DNA of 64,000 nt, taken from contig SMOI01000088.1 in assembly GCA_008000375.1 (NCBI GenBank), positions 19,703 to 83,702 of the forward strand. The letters are read 5' to 3'. The DNA is from Poteriospumella lacustris (lineage: Eukaryota; Sar; Chrysophyceae; Chromulinales; Dinobryaceae). The notes beneath the pieces are model-generated. The model made no database searches and was not told where the DNA came from. It was given only the letters and a program-made list of their open reading frames with translations. Both the position numbers and the translations under genes were made by a program. This document shows positions 23,001-33,500 of this stretch, one piece after another (the first letter of the stretch is position 1; each line of letters begins with the position of its first letter).

Positions 23001-23671
23001 ACGATGGACGAGCAATGGATGGTCGTGAAGATGATGTACGGCGCACAGGTTGATGCGGGCGATTTCCATCATGTACGTTGTGGTGTGTATGTGCGTGTGT
23101 GTGAGCGAGTGGTTGCTGTCGTGATCGGTTGCTGAATACGGGTATGCTCTGCTGTGACGAATAGGTGGGCTTTACGGAGGAAATGCTGCGGGCGTTTTTG
23201 GAAAGCGCAGGGTTTTGTGAGATCGAGCGGGTGGGTCATTTCAATTTGGCGATGACCCAACGAGGCATCATCCTTTCCGACTCGTCGGATCTCACCCGCT
23301 ACGGATATTTCATCTCATTGAATCTGGTCGCACGTGTCTGTCCATCTTCCAAACCAAATGTTCCGGATACCAATTTCAAGATCGCTCATGCAGCCAGGCC
23401 TTATCCAGGGCCCTACGCGTAAGTCATGGACATGACTTATGGCTGGGTCACGCATTCGCACCGAAGATAGGGGTGTTATCCTCTTTCTGGTTGTAATACC
23501 CCCCCCCTATTAGCTCACTGCACGAATGGATCTTGTTTCCCTTTCCCTTCACTTCACAGTTGGAGATCAGTCGATTGCTCGACGAAAAAGAGAACCTTTC
23601 TGTTGGTAGAGAAATGGGATCGCACACAGGCGAGTAGCAACCTGATCGTTCTCATTCATGTGGAGCAGTAG
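20085..23671 (+). CDS. Secretory SPINDLY/OGT-like GlcNAc transferase fused to a SAM methyltransferase
   Basis: Exons 20085-22541, 22662-22894, 22979-23072, 23165-23418 and 23560-23671 give 1049 aa. The start ATG opens a signal peptide (Ile-Ser-Leu-Leu-Ile-Leu-Leu-Ala, cleavage near Gly-Ala-Ser), unusual because OGT and SPINDLY are normally nucleocytoplasmic. TPR-like repeats occupy residues of about 85-170. The GT41 catalytic region runs from about 265 to 610 (Val-Gly-Leu-Val-Ser-Ser-Asp-Phe, then His-Pro-Val; Asp-Leu-Asn-Gly-His-Thr; Arg-Pro-Ala-Pro-Ile-Gln; Gly-His-Thr-Thr-Gly-Leu-Asp-Ala-Leu-Trp-Ala-Gly). After a charged linker, a methyltransferase domain follows (Leu-Asn-Ile-Gly-Gly; Ser-His-Thr-Leu-Glu-His; Arg-Pro-Gly-Gly-Leu-Leu-Leu-Val). 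The last exon supplies the final strand Phe-Leu-Leu-Val-Glu-Lys-Trp; without that splice the frame would end at 23422. Confidence 0.88.
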
Positions 23672-23774
23672 CTTTGGGCAGCTAACTTCCGCAGCCAGCA
23701 ACAGACTCTGTGTTGAATGCTGGATTTAGAATAACGGGGTTGATTTGATACGGAAATAAATTCATTACAAGAGT

Positions 23775-24263
23775 TCACGCGGGAGATGTCGTTTCATTCC
23801 CCTTATCATTGCCTTGAAATTGATCAATCAACTGACACAAGACCTGCCCATGACAATAGAAATCGCTCGCTTTGGTCGCAGCATAGCCATCGCGCCATTC
23901 CCAACTGTCAGGGACACACCAGCATCCCAGTCGGCAACCTTGCAACTGCTTCAACGATTCTTGAAGGTCCTGGTCGTCCAATAAACGTTTGAGCATGTAT
24001 TTCCTGTAGTTCTTCAAGACTTCTGGTCGGTTATCGGCCCCTATCTTGTAAGGGTTGGCCCAGACGGATGCTCGCGGTGGAAAACGAACACCTTCCAAAA
24101 TTAGGCACCCACCTCGACCTATGTAAACATTCCTTGGGTCATTCATCCATTCACGCAAGTTCTTGTATCCTTGCGGTCGAATATACTTCACGCGTACATT
24201 CACCACCGTTGTTGTCTCATCCTTGATATCGCCTTCTTTGACTTCACCGGTGTTCTCACTCAT
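23775..24263 (-). CDS. DUF4326 protein
   Basis: Single-exon gene of 162 residues. The ATG at 24263 is used because codons further upstream lack an ATG and run into the trinucleotide repeat. Residues of about 25-140 match DUF4326, a small family known mainly from bacteria, phages and large DNA viruses: Val-Tyr-Ile-Gly-Arg-Gly, then Trp-Ala-Asn-Pro-Tyr-Lys-Ile, a Tyr-Arg-Lys-Tyr helix, and Gly-Cys-Arg-Leu-Gly-Cys-Trp-Cys. Function is unknown. Lack of introns and the family distribution suggest acquisition from a prokaryote or virus (inference). Its stop lies about 100 bp from the end of the convergent OGT fusion. Confidence 0.75.
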   Translation of the reverse strand: MSENTGEVKEGDIKDETTTVVNVRVKYIRPQGYKNLREWMNDPRNVYIGRGGCLILEGVRFPPRASVWANPYKIGADNRPEVLKNYRKYMLKRLLDDQDLQESLKQLQGCRLGCWCVPDSWEWRDGYAATKASDFYCHGQVLCQLIDQFQGNDKGNETTSPA

Positions 24264-24464
24264 GACGAAGTTCAAATGAATTGTGAAGGAGGGGGGAAAG
24301 GGGAGGAAACGACGACAAGGAGCGCACACTCGTCGTGGTTTCCACAAAGAAAAGGGCTTCCTTCCAGTCTTCGAATTCCTCTTCGTCTTCGCCACCTGTG
24401 GATCCCGCACGACGAGGTCGAGAGGCCTCCCCTCCCCCCTCCCGCCAGCAGCGTCGTCGTCGTG

Positions 24465-24556
<92 letters not shown>

Positions 24557-24892
24557 GCTCGTCATCGTCGTCATATCAGGTCAACCTGTGTGTATGTCCC
24601 ATTCATCGATCGCACTCTCCAGTCAGTTGATGACCCCACGTGCAAGAAAGTAAATTAAAATGTTTTGATTCGACATTTTGTTCGAAAAACAAAGTTGGTT
24701 GAGTGAGGCAGAGAGAGAGAATCAAGATGTTCTATCTCTTTCTATAGGGGGAAAGAAAATATAGAAAAAGATATGTGTCGGCATCAGGGCCGACTCTGCA
24801 GAAGAAAAAGTTGCGTGGCCAGAGACAAAGAAGGATTCAGAATATACAGGAAATATAGCACATGCAAACCAATAATGGTATACCCCCCCCCA
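24264..24892. other. Intergenic region with a long trinucleotide repeat
   Basis: Upstream DNA of the DUF4326 gene and 3' flank of the EF-hand gene. It holds the (TCG)n tract, then AT-richer sequence with GA runs near 24710 and a C9 run at 24883-24891 that touches the end of the EF-hand gene. The long frames across the TCG tract are simple-sequence artefacts. Confidence 0.5.
24452..24572. repeat. Long (TCG)n microsatellite
   Basis: More than 30 TCG/GTC units with two or three single-base interruptions, about 200-300 bp upstream of the DUF4326 start codon. This is the longest simple repeat in the window. Confidence 0.95.
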
Positions 24893-25858
24893 TTATTTGT
24901 CTTCGTTGACGTTCCAGTCTTTTCCGCTTCCCCATTTGGCATTCAACAGAGCCCGTCTTGCTGCACGAGCGGCCTTCTCTTCCTCTTCTTTTCTCTTTGC
25001 CGAGGCGGCTTCATCTGCAGCAGCTTTCTCTGCTGCCAGAGCAACTTCTTTGGCAACTTCCTCGGCAGATTTCACCTTGTTCAAGTTCTTGATGGCTTCA
25101 TTCATTCTGGTCTTGGCTTCGCGCAAGGCCTTTCGACGAGCTGCCTCTTCCTTGATTTGTTGCTCATTCGTCTTTGTCTTATCAACCACACCTTCTGCTT
25201 GACGAGCGAAGAATGCCTTCATTCCAGCTACTCCCGTCTGAAAGAAAAAACAACATGAGGCTAGGCAGTGCTCTTCTGTGCGGCATCAGTAGGATTACCA
25301 GTTTGCTTTCGCGCTCCAACGCCGCCGCACGCAATTGAGCCTGCAGTTCCTTTTGGCGCTGCGCACGCTCAATTTCTTCTTCCGCTTTGCGAGCTTCTTC
25401 ACCGAAGCGCATAGCTTCTTCCATCGCACGTTCCCGTGCCTCTTCGTCAACGAAGGTGAAGAGTTCATCATAAGACTTCTGGAAGCTTGCGCAACACCAT
25501 TCAACGAAGGTGATGCGGTTGTTATGGTCGCGATCGGTAGCACCCACCCAATCTATCAACTCTTTTGCCGTCATTGCAGATCCTCTATGCTCCAAAAGCA
25601 TCATCGCCTCATGGTAATCTAATTCACCCTTATTGCCCAAATCATGACGCTTGAAGTCCTGTAATATCCCGGAAGAAAAAGATAGATCAGATTTGTTATC
25701 AGCATCTTTCAACTCGCCACGATTCTTGCCTTGAGCATTTCATTGACTTCTTTGCGACTCACGTCACGATACTTCCACAAAAACAGCTCTCTTTGTTCAT
25801 CAACAGACTTAAGCTTGTTGGCAACTTCTGCAACAGTGGCTTTCTCGCTATCACTCAT
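24893..25858 (-). CDS. EF-hand and coiled-coil protein
   Basis: Exons on the minus strand are 25858-25730, 25658-25299 and 25237-24893, giving 277 aa. The first junction appears to be a GC-AG intron (AAG|GCAAG to TTACAG); this joins Glu-Met-Leu-Lys to Asp-Phe-Lys-Arg-His-Asp, the correct register for an EF-hand helix. Two EF-hands are seen: a degenerate loop (His-Asp-Leu-Gly-Asn-Lys-Gly-Glu-Leu-Asp) and a good one (Asp-Arg-Asp-His-Asn-Asn-Arg-Ile-Thr-Phe-Val-Glu), near residues 48-90. The remaining half is a Glu/Ala/Lys/Arg-rich coiled coil, so a calcium-responsive cytoskeletal or scaffold protein is plausible. No named orthologue is recognised. Confidence 0.8.
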
Positions 25859-26090
25859 TTCGACAAGGCAAGACTAACAAAAAATATGAACTAAATCCGA
25901 AGAAGAATGACATCCATATGGTGTCGTGTTCCACCTTGACGAACATGAATGGCCCAAGGTCTTTCTTCCTCGATCTTTGCTTGCATCACCATCGGCATCA
26001 TCATCGCATCAACGTCTCAACGACAATATTGTCACCCAAACACACACTTATCACAGATTTCCTAGTATATCGGTCCTGGCCGTTACATTT
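25859..26090. promoter_or_regulatory. Unique DNA between EF-hand gene and palindrome 2
   Basis: Probably the promoter of the EF-hand gene. It contains a CATCACCATCGGCATCATCATCG-like stretch near 25985. No coding signal. Confidence 0.35.
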
Positions 26091-26820
26091 TTTCACTGCG
26101 TCGTACACCTCGTACACTTTCGTGAATACGTATCATCATATGATGCTGATTTGCTGGTATCGTCTGTACGCATTTGGAAAAAGTCAACACTGTCGAAAAT
26201 CGCGTTTTCGACGAAGTGACTTTTATTGTCCCACTTGCCATCGGCATGATGAGAAGAAATACGCTCCACTTTGATAGTGGACGAATAAGACGACAGCACC
26301 GCAAAAATCCCTATCAAGTGACCTTATACAGAGTTAAAGTTTCTTTCCCTGCATCAAGAAAAATGTTCTCCACTTTCGCCAGAAGATCTGCCCCTTTCGC
26401 TGCTGCTTCCAAGCGCATGATGAGCGGCCACGCCAACGTCGAGGAAGTCCGTGCCGAAGTCAGCAAGTGGAAGAAGATGACCGCTGGTAAGTTGTCTTTC
26501 ACAATTGCACCACTGTAGATGCTTGTAGAGCATCTCGCATGTGGTTTGCTTTTTGTCACTCGGAATGTGCAACGATGGCTTACAAGATGTATTATTATGC
26601 TGTAGGTATGGTTGTCTTGTCCACCTTGTTCGGCTTTTACAACATTGCCGCCCATGAGCATCATCACGGCCGCAACGATCTTTCTTACATGCACATTCGC
26701 GCCAAGCCTTACCCTTGGAGCTGCTCGGACTGCAACCTGTTCGACGGTGAATGCTGGGCTGAGTGCCGCGCTGCCAAGAATGCCTAAGCATTGGGGGCAC
26801 ATTCATCGGTTATAAGTATT
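26091..26820. repeat. Palindrome 2, left arm (COX6A gene)
   Basis: Inverted copy of 27152-27881; pair sums are constant at 53972, so there are no indels. It includes about 270 bp of upstream DNA, both exons, the intron and about 30 bp past the stop. Differences I can see are one T/C change in the upstream part and a few near the inner edge. Confidence 0.95.
26363..26787 (+). CDS. COX6A: Cytochrome c oxidase subunit 6A, copy 1
   Basis: Nuclear-encoded subunit VIa of mitochondrial complex IV. Exons 26363-26486 and 26606-26787 give 101 aa. The N-terminus (Met-Phe-Ser-Thr-Phe-Ala-Arg-Arg-Ser-Ala-Pro) is a mitochondrial presequence rich in Arg and Ser. Then come the matrix helix with Trp-Lys-Lys-Met-Thr, one membrane span (Gly-Met-Val-Val-Leu-Ser-Thr-Leu-Phe-Gly) and the conserved His-Glu-His-His-His plus Tyr-Met-His-Ile-Arg-Ala-Lys-Pro-Tyr-Pro-Trp. 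After this Trp the chain has four Cys (Cys-Ser-Asp-Cys, then Glu-Cys-Trp-Ala-Glu-Cys) instead of the usual short polar tail. The duplicate at 27609-27185 encodes the same protein. Confidence 0.92.
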
Positions 26821-27151
26821 TACAGAGTTCTGTAAATCTAATTATGGGTGCTGAGCTTTGTTAATTTTACCGTTTGTTTTATTGTGCCAATGTGATGCTC
26901 GTGTTAGCTTCGGCTTAACGTTCTTCTGCTAAATCCGATCTCGTCTTGGAATACTTTCTTCCCAAAATACGCGTTGTGAAGCCGATCAAGATCGTCAAGT
27001 ACATATTTGATCTGAGAGGTGCCTATGTTGGATGACTGTTAAGTGCGAAGAACAAACAAGTTAGCGAAAATAACAGTTTGGAACAAATGTCAACAACGGA
27101 ATAAAGATGCAAAGTACAGATTCCCATAGTTAGATTTACGAAACACTATGA
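26821..27151. other. Spacer of palindrome 2
   Basis: 331 bp of unique AT-rich sequence between two convergent COX6A genes, so it must hold both 3' ends. No frame or repeat seen. Confidence 0.6.
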
Positions 27152-27881
27152 GTTAATTATAATCGATGAATGTGCCCCCAATGCTTAGGCATTCTTGGCA
27201 GCGCGGCACTCAGCCCAGCATTCACCGTCGAACAGGTTGCAGTCCGAGCAGCTCCAAGGGTAAGGCTTGGCGCGAATGTGCATGTAAGAAAGATCGTTGC
27301 GGCCGTGATGATGCTCATGGGCGGCAATGTTGTAAAAGCCGAACAAGGTGGACAAGACAACCATACCTACAGCATAATAATACATCTTGTAAGCCATCGT
27401 TGCACATTCCGAGTGACAAAAAGCAAACCACATGCGAGATGCTCTACAAGCATCTACAGTGGTGCAATTGTGAAAGACAACTTACCAGCGGTCATCTTCT
27501 TCCACTTGCTGACTTCGGCACGGACTTCCTCGACGTTGGCGTGGCCGCTCATCATGCGCTTGGAAGCAGCAGCGAAAGGGGCAGATCTTCTGGCGAAAGT
27601 GGAGAACATTTTTCTTGATGCAGGGAAAGAAACTTTAACTCTGTATAAGGTCACTTGATAGGGATTTTTGCGGTGCTGTCGTCTTATTCGTCCACTATCA
27701 AAGTGGAGCGTATTTCTTCTCATCATGCCGATGGCAAGTGGGACAATAAAAGTCACTTCGTCGAAAACGCGATTTTCGACAGTGTTGACTTTTTCCAAAT
27801 GCGTACAGACGATACCAGCAAATCAGCATCATATGATGATACGTATTCGCGAAAGTGTACGAGGTGTACGACGCAGTGAAA
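27152..27881. repeat. Palindrome 2, right arm (COX6A gene)
   Basis: Reverse-complement partner of 26091-26820, with the same length and a sharp outer edge at 27881/27882. Confidence 0.95.
27185..27609 (-). CDS. COX6A: Cytochrome c oxidase subunit 6A, copy 2
   Basis: Inverted duplicate of the gene at 26363. Exons are 27609-27486 and 27366-27185. Exons and the 119-nt intron look identical to copy 1, and about 270 bp of upstream sequence is shared, so the promoters should be equivalent. Protein is the same 101 residues. Confidence 0.92.
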
Positions 27882-28069
27882 CGTTGCTTTCTCTCCCTGA
27901 TTCTATCCTGCGTCCGTCTGTCACAAATCGTAGCATCGTCATCATGCTGTATGTACGGCGATGTTCACTCTTGGACAGAGAGTCCATTCCCATCACTATT
28001 GGATTGAATCCCATATATCATCAATCATCCGGTCTGTGAGAGAAGTGAATTGTATTGCTACGAACTGTA
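27882..28069. promoter_or_regulatory. Unique DNA between palindrome 2 and the TEX261-like gene
   Basis: Short divergent region. Nothing specific is seen apart from being the point where palindrome identity stops. Confidence 0.35.
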
Positions 28070-28699
28070 ATGGGTGTATTGTTTTGGCTTTTCAGTTATG
28101 CGACATGTTACATATCGATTGTGGCGGTAGCATTGTGCATCACGTCGGGATTGTATCTCTTAGCAGAAATCACCGAGGAGTACCCCACAATGACGTGTAA
28201 AGTCCTGAAGTACTTAGCAGCGTGTTTGTCTTTGATTCAAGTTGCGCTGTGGATCGACGGGTTGCCGCATCTACAGAGCATTGTCCAGTTATTGGCATAC
28301 GGTGCATACGTGTCGACTCTTCAAAACTTTCCGTATGTCCAGTTTGTCTCAATTCAGATGATATCGTCCTTGATCTTATTCTTAGTCACCAATGGTTTGT
28401 GGCTCCATAGCATGATTAACAGCACAGTTGATGCAGTGTCAACGTTGGGGTTCTTTTTGGTCGTTGTCTGGGCACTTCCGTGTGGCATGTTTATTTCACT
28501 ATCAGCCAACGATTTTATGCTCCCAGGATTACCTTCTCAACCAATAGGTTCCAATGGTATTGAGAATGTGTCTACTCGTACAAAGCAAAAGAGTATTTTC
28601 CGTTCGAGCTTTGACGCATTAGCTGAGCATATGTACTTAGTTCCTGGAGTTGGAACCGTACTGAATATGTATCGCATGATGGCGGACAAAAAGCGCTGA
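28070..28699 (+). CDS. TEX261/Svp26-like ER-Golgi cargo adaptor
   Basis: Predicted multi-spanning protein of the early secretory pathway; yeast Svp26 links Golgi mannosyltransferases and other type II proteins to COPII vesicles. Single exon, 209 aa. The ATG at 28070 is preferred over an upstream TTG. Family marks include Gly-Leu-Tyr-Leu-Leu-Ala-Glu-Ile-Thr-Glu-Glu-Tyr-Pro after helix 1, Leu-Gln-Asn-Phe-Pro in the second loop, and Leu-Pro-Cys-Gly-Met-Phe-Ile-Ser-Leu-Ser-Ala-Asn-Asp in the last helix, where animal TEX261 has a very similar Phe-Val-Ser-Leu-Ser-Ala. Length is normal. It sits among several predicted glycosyltransferases, its usual clients, though not in an operon-like sense. Confidence 0.85.
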   Translation: MGVLFWLFSYATCYISIVAVALCITSGLYLLAEITEEYPTMTCKVLKYLAACLSLIQVALWIDGLPHLQSIVQLLAYGAYVSTLQNFPYVQFVSIQMISSLILFLVTNGLWLHSMINSTVDAVSTLGFFLVVVWALPCGMFISLSANDFMLPGLPSQPIGSNGIENVSTRTKQKSIFRSSFDALAEHMYLVPGVGTVLNMYRMMADKKR

Positions 28700-28802
28700 A
28701 TGTGCGCCATTGATTTGTGATGGGTTTGATTCCCCATATTGCTTTCACGTTGGTACAGGTTTTGTAAATATTTATTATGTTATCGTCACAAAAAGGCACA
28801 AT

Positions 28803-30142
28803 TTATATTCCTGACCACTCGTACGACATTGTTTCCAAGTCTGTAAACGATTGACTGTTGCAAGTGATCGGGGCTTTTTCTTTGCCATTGATGACAGTAT
28901 AGACCGAATTAGACTTCATCGAAAGCATGGCAGCACTTCTGCCGAACCCACTGTATCGACTGATGATGAAGTAATCAGCCATAGACAGCGAAAACCATTC
29001 AGCCGCAGCACCTGTGAATCCATGCAATGACACAGGTTCACAATTGGCGCAGACGCTAGATTCTTTAGAGGAGTGCTCGATGTGCACCTGCAGGGAAGTC
29101 AAAAGCTTTTCGGAGCCGTACTTTTTCACCGCTGATTCCCGGATAGATTTCATATCCGTGACTAAAAGCCATTTAACTTTGTCGTATTTCCCGCTGGCAA
29201 GAGCAAATTGTTCAATTTGTTCGGCGCAAGAGAAAAAAGCACTAAACTCATCGACGTGAACTTGATGATGAGGATTTTGCATCATACGGTCCCCAGATCT
29301 GATCTGAATTCCAATTTTTAATGTCTTCTCGTCTGATGACATCTCCTTCAGCACAGGAAGAACTGGCGCAAAGATCTCCGGCTTTGGTTTCACCAGAAAC
29401 AACAGCATACATCCGAAAGCGGTCTCAGGTAAAAGCCCCATTTCTTTCAATTGCTGGGCATGGTTTTGATTCTCAAACATCCGAATTGTTTTGCCACGGT
29501 TGATTACCATCAATGTTGTCCGGGCCTCACCTCCCATAAGCTCGTTCAAGTTGCCGCGTAGGAGTCTGTCTTGGAGTCGATAGTCATCCAATGTATTCAC
29601 AGCAAAGTATTCATGCGACTGGATGATTGTTTCGTTGTAGTTTCGCGGGTTTGCCTTGTGCTTAAGGGGTTCAATGAGCCAGTCTTCATCTTGAGGGCGA
29701 GTCCAGTTGAAAAAGGCGGGTTCAAACACTGACTCCAGCTGAGACAGTTCCTTTCTGCGGCCGATCTGAAACGCCCGATTGGTCAAGATAGCTATTAACG
29801 AGGCAGTTGACACCCCGATTAACCTGTCGGCCAGTCCTGTGCAAAACAAAACTTGAGAAGAAAGAAATCTTTTTGTACAATGGGCGCTGCCTTACCACTT
29901 AAATTTGGAATGGCGACCAAGATCTTCTTATCTTTCTCTTTCAAGAGCTCTTTTCGGTGGAAATCAGAATACTTTGACCTCCATTCTGAAGTTCCACAAT
30001 GCTTTAACTTTTCTCCGATGAATGTTTCCAAAATGCGTTGGACATCTGTTCTATTTTCGCTCGAAAAGGAGACAACCGAATGGAAACATGCGATCACAAG
30101 GACCAGTATGCACACAAAACAACTTTGGGAGATGGTGACCAT
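28803..30142 (-). CDS. Secretory fucosyltransferase-like protein
   Basis: Exons 30142-29896 and 29836-28803 give 426 aa. The N-terminus is a signal peptide or signal anchor (Cys-Ile-Leu-Val-Leu-Val-Ile-Ala). The first conserved block, Pro-Asn-Leu-Ser-Gly-Leu-Ala-Asp-Arg-Leu-Ile-Gly followed by a Leu-Thr-Asn-Arg helix, is formed across the intron and resembles the acceptor-side start of GT37/NodZ-like fucosyltransferases (Gly-Leu-Gly-Asn-Arg in plants). The second block, Ile-Gly-Ile-Gln-Ile-Arg-Ser-Gly-Asp, matches the GDP-fucose motif. The third, Ala-Glu-Trp-Phe-Ser-Leu-Ser-Met-Ala-Asp-Tyr-Phe-Ile, with Gly-Phe-Gly-Arg-Ser-Ala, is also typical. Acceptor is unknown; it may be a different GT-B enzyme. 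Confidence 0.65.
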
Positions 30143-30559
30143 TGCAGCTAATGATTTCTACCGACCAATGCTGTCCAAAGATGTATCCTAGTAGGCAATA
30201 CAAAATTCCATCAATCAGATCAATTATTACCTTGTCTTTGAACGATGATCAAGCGAGCACACGAAAGGCACATGATGATGACGGGGACGCGAGACGTTTC
30301 AGTTTTCCGTCCATTGTCATCGTTTGTCGCCTCGACAAAGATGGCGACAAGGAATCCAGACAATCGTTGCCACCAACGATCACCGCCCGTCGGATCTTTG
30401 GCGACAGCAGCGAACGTGACGACAGACAGTGTGCACAAGCCGCCAAAATTTTAGCTTGTTGGTTCTTTCGCATCAACACTATCATTCACACTTCGACTGT
30501 GGTGTACTGCACTTTGCAATAGACTACTTGGAAGCGCCTGTTTGTTTCTCGACTTCAAA
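30143..30559. promoter_or_regulatory. Divergent intergenic region
   Basis: 417 bp between the fucosyltransferase-like gene and the transcarboxylase gene, presumably both promoters. Minor frames here have no recognisable content. The A-rich CTTCAAAATGG context marks the transcarboxylase start. Confidence 0.4.
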
Positions 30560-33500
30560 ATGGCCGAAAACAGAGATCTTTTGTTTGAGGAAGTCTGTGC
30601 CCAGGATTTCCTGAACTTCAAGTTCGGTGAGAGAGGATATCAGGTTAGTCGTTCGAGCCACTAAAACGCAATTTATCTCTCAGTTCTAAATATGACTATT
30701 TTGTTGTTGTGTTAGGATCAACTGAATGATTCTATCGCGAAGACGAACATCTTGTCAGCTGTCAAGGTTGAAGTGCTGCGCGTGCCACTCGCTGATGGAA
30801 ACGTCACTAATTTGGTTTGGGTTGCTCACAACTTCGGCTTTCTCGGCGGTTCTCTTGGCTGCTCTGAGGGTGAGAAGATTACTCGGGCCTTCGAGTATGC
30901 TCTTGAGAACAAGTTGCCAATTTGCGTTCAATGCCGAACTGGTGGCGCCCGTATGCAAGAGGGTACTTCTTCTTTGATGCAAATGGCGAAAGTGTCGGTT
31001 GCTGTGAATGCTTTAAACAAGGCCGGACTTCCCTTTGTGTCTGTCCTCAGTGATCCTACCTATGGTGGTGTGAGTGCTTCGTATGCCATGCAAGCAGATG
31101 TGCGCATCGCTGTTGCTGAAACTGGAGCTTCAAGTGAAGCTTCCGAAGCGAGAATCGGTTTTGCTGGTCCTCAAGTTATCCTTAACACCATGTGTGAGGC
31201 CAATCAAGCTATCTACGATGAGAAATGCCCCACTGACTTCCAATTCGCTAGCTTCGTCAAGGACCACGGTCAAGTTGACATGATTTTGAACGTCAAGTCT
31301 GGTGCTGCAGGACAGCAAGAAATTGAGCGCAAGGTTGCTCAAATTACATCCATGATGATGACAAAGCCAACTCAGGTGCCTATCGACAATCTGACGTTGG
31401 ATTTGGGCCCGACTCCTGAAGATGAAAAGCGGGCTGCTGAGTTGCTCAACTACACTCGCTCGCGTGCGATCGATCGCCCTCAAACGCAGGATATCATCAG
31501 CAATCTCTTCGATAACTTCGTTGAACTGAGTGGTGATGGCAAGGTTGGCAAAGATGCTTGTCTGCGTGGTGGTTTGGCCTCTTTCCGCGACACCACTTGC
31601 GTGGTCATCGCTACCTTCAAGGGCCACACCCCCACCGACATGCAGAACGCAAACTACGGCATGCCTTCCCCTCACGGATATCGTACCGCGTTGCGATTGA
31701 TGAAGATGGCTGAAAGATTTGGTTTGCCTGTTGTTACCCTCGTCGATACCGTGGGTGCTTGGCCAACGTTCGAGTGTGAGCGCGACGGCCAGAGCGAGGC
31801 TATTGCGACGAACTTGACCGCGATGGCTGGTTTGACTGTTCCTATCATCACCTTGATGGTGGGTGAAGGTGGATCAGGTGGAGCGTTGGGTATTTGCATG
31901 GGCAACTACATTGCGGTAAGTGACCCTTTTGTTCATTTGTCTCGTTGAGAAGAGAACGATCTGATTCGACTGCCTTGTTCACACCTATGTACATAGATGC
32001 TTTCGGGTGGTTACTTCGGAGTTATCTCCCCGGAAGGTGCCGCCTCCATTTTGGGTCGTTACGACGATGACAAGCAAAAGGCTGAACAATTCCCCAAGGA
32101 TTGCCAAGCTTTGGCTACCTCTCAGTGCATTTATGCGCATCAGTTGAAGGATTTGGGTGTCGTGGATTTCATCATCTGGGAACAGACTGACTATGCTAAT
32201 GGTTCCACTTCGTCCGCCAATGCGACGGAGGAAAATGAACATTACAAGAATTTCCCTCAGCTGAAGGAACGCATTGCCCGTTACGTTGAATATGCGCTGG
32301 CCGACTTGACCCGCAAGTCAGCCGACGATTTGGTGCAACAACGTTATCGTAAGTACCGTCAATTGGGTTCCTTTGCGGTGATGAACGAAGAAGAACGTGC
32401 GAAGGCTATTGCTGATGCTAAGGCGGCCTCTGCTGCCAGTGGAAACAAGCCTGCCCGCCGTGCGGCCAATGATACCAAGGCGAGTCTATTGTTGCAACAC
32501 GTGGCGGAGGAAACCGTCCTTGGCACCATGTCCAAGTACCGTAAGATGGCACCTCCTTCGTTGTCGAAACCCTTGAAGATTGCGCCCCACGATGCCAACA
32601 AGGTCGTGTACGAACCATACGTCATTCCTCCCGAATCAGTGGATGAGAACTGCACCAGTGCCAAGGCGATTTTGGACAAGTTTGGTGTCAAATACCTCTG
32701 CAGTGAATGGATCCCGAAGCAATCGAAGAAGCGCGTGTTGATTACGGATACGACCATGCGTGATGCCCATCAATCCTTGTTGGCGACGCGTGTACGCACG
32801 AAGGACATCGTGGAAGGTGCGTTGATCGCGTCCAATTTGTTGAAGGATGCCTTCAGTTTGGAATGCTGGGGTGGAGCGACCTTTGATGTCTGCATGCGTT
32901 TCTTGGATGAATGCCCCTGGGATCGTTTGCGTGAAATCCGTGCCGCGTCACCCAATATCTTGTTGCAATGTTTGATTCGCGGTGCGAATGGTGTCGGTTA
33001 CACCTCGTACCCGGACAATGTCGTGCGTGAGTTCGTCTTGTTGGCGGCCAAGAATGGTATTGATGTGTTCCGTGTCTTTGATTGCTTCAACATCGTGGAG
33101 AACATGCGCGTTTCGATTGATGCGATCAAGGAAACCGGCAAGATTGCGGAAGTCTGCATTTGCTACACGGGTAACGTGTTGACGTCCAAGATCTATGACT
33201 TGCAATACTACAAGGAATTGGCGCAAGAAATCATTGCTGCTGGTGCGGATATCATTGCGATTAAGGATATGGCTGGTCTCTTGCGTCCCTTGGAAGTGGA
33301 ACCTTTGATGCGTGTGTTACGTGAGGCGGTCGGTGATAACATGCCTATTCATTTCCATACGCACTCGACCTCGTCGGGTACCATTGCTACCTGTATGGAA
33401 ATGGCACGTTGCGGATGTGATATCATTGACTTCGCTACGGCATCGATGGCTGATGGTACTTCCCAAGCCTCGTTGAATGCTTTCTTGGCCATGATGCAAG

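Noticed and set aside
24272-24658. Frames of poly-Thr, poly-Ser, poly-Val or poly-Arg across the TCG repeat
   Set aside because: Any frame of a long trinucleotide repeat stays open; no flanking domain or splice structure supports a protein.
26314-27658. 150-162-codon frames mirrored in palindrome 2
   Set aside because: They read through the COX6A intron in other frames; being mirrored only reflects the duplication.
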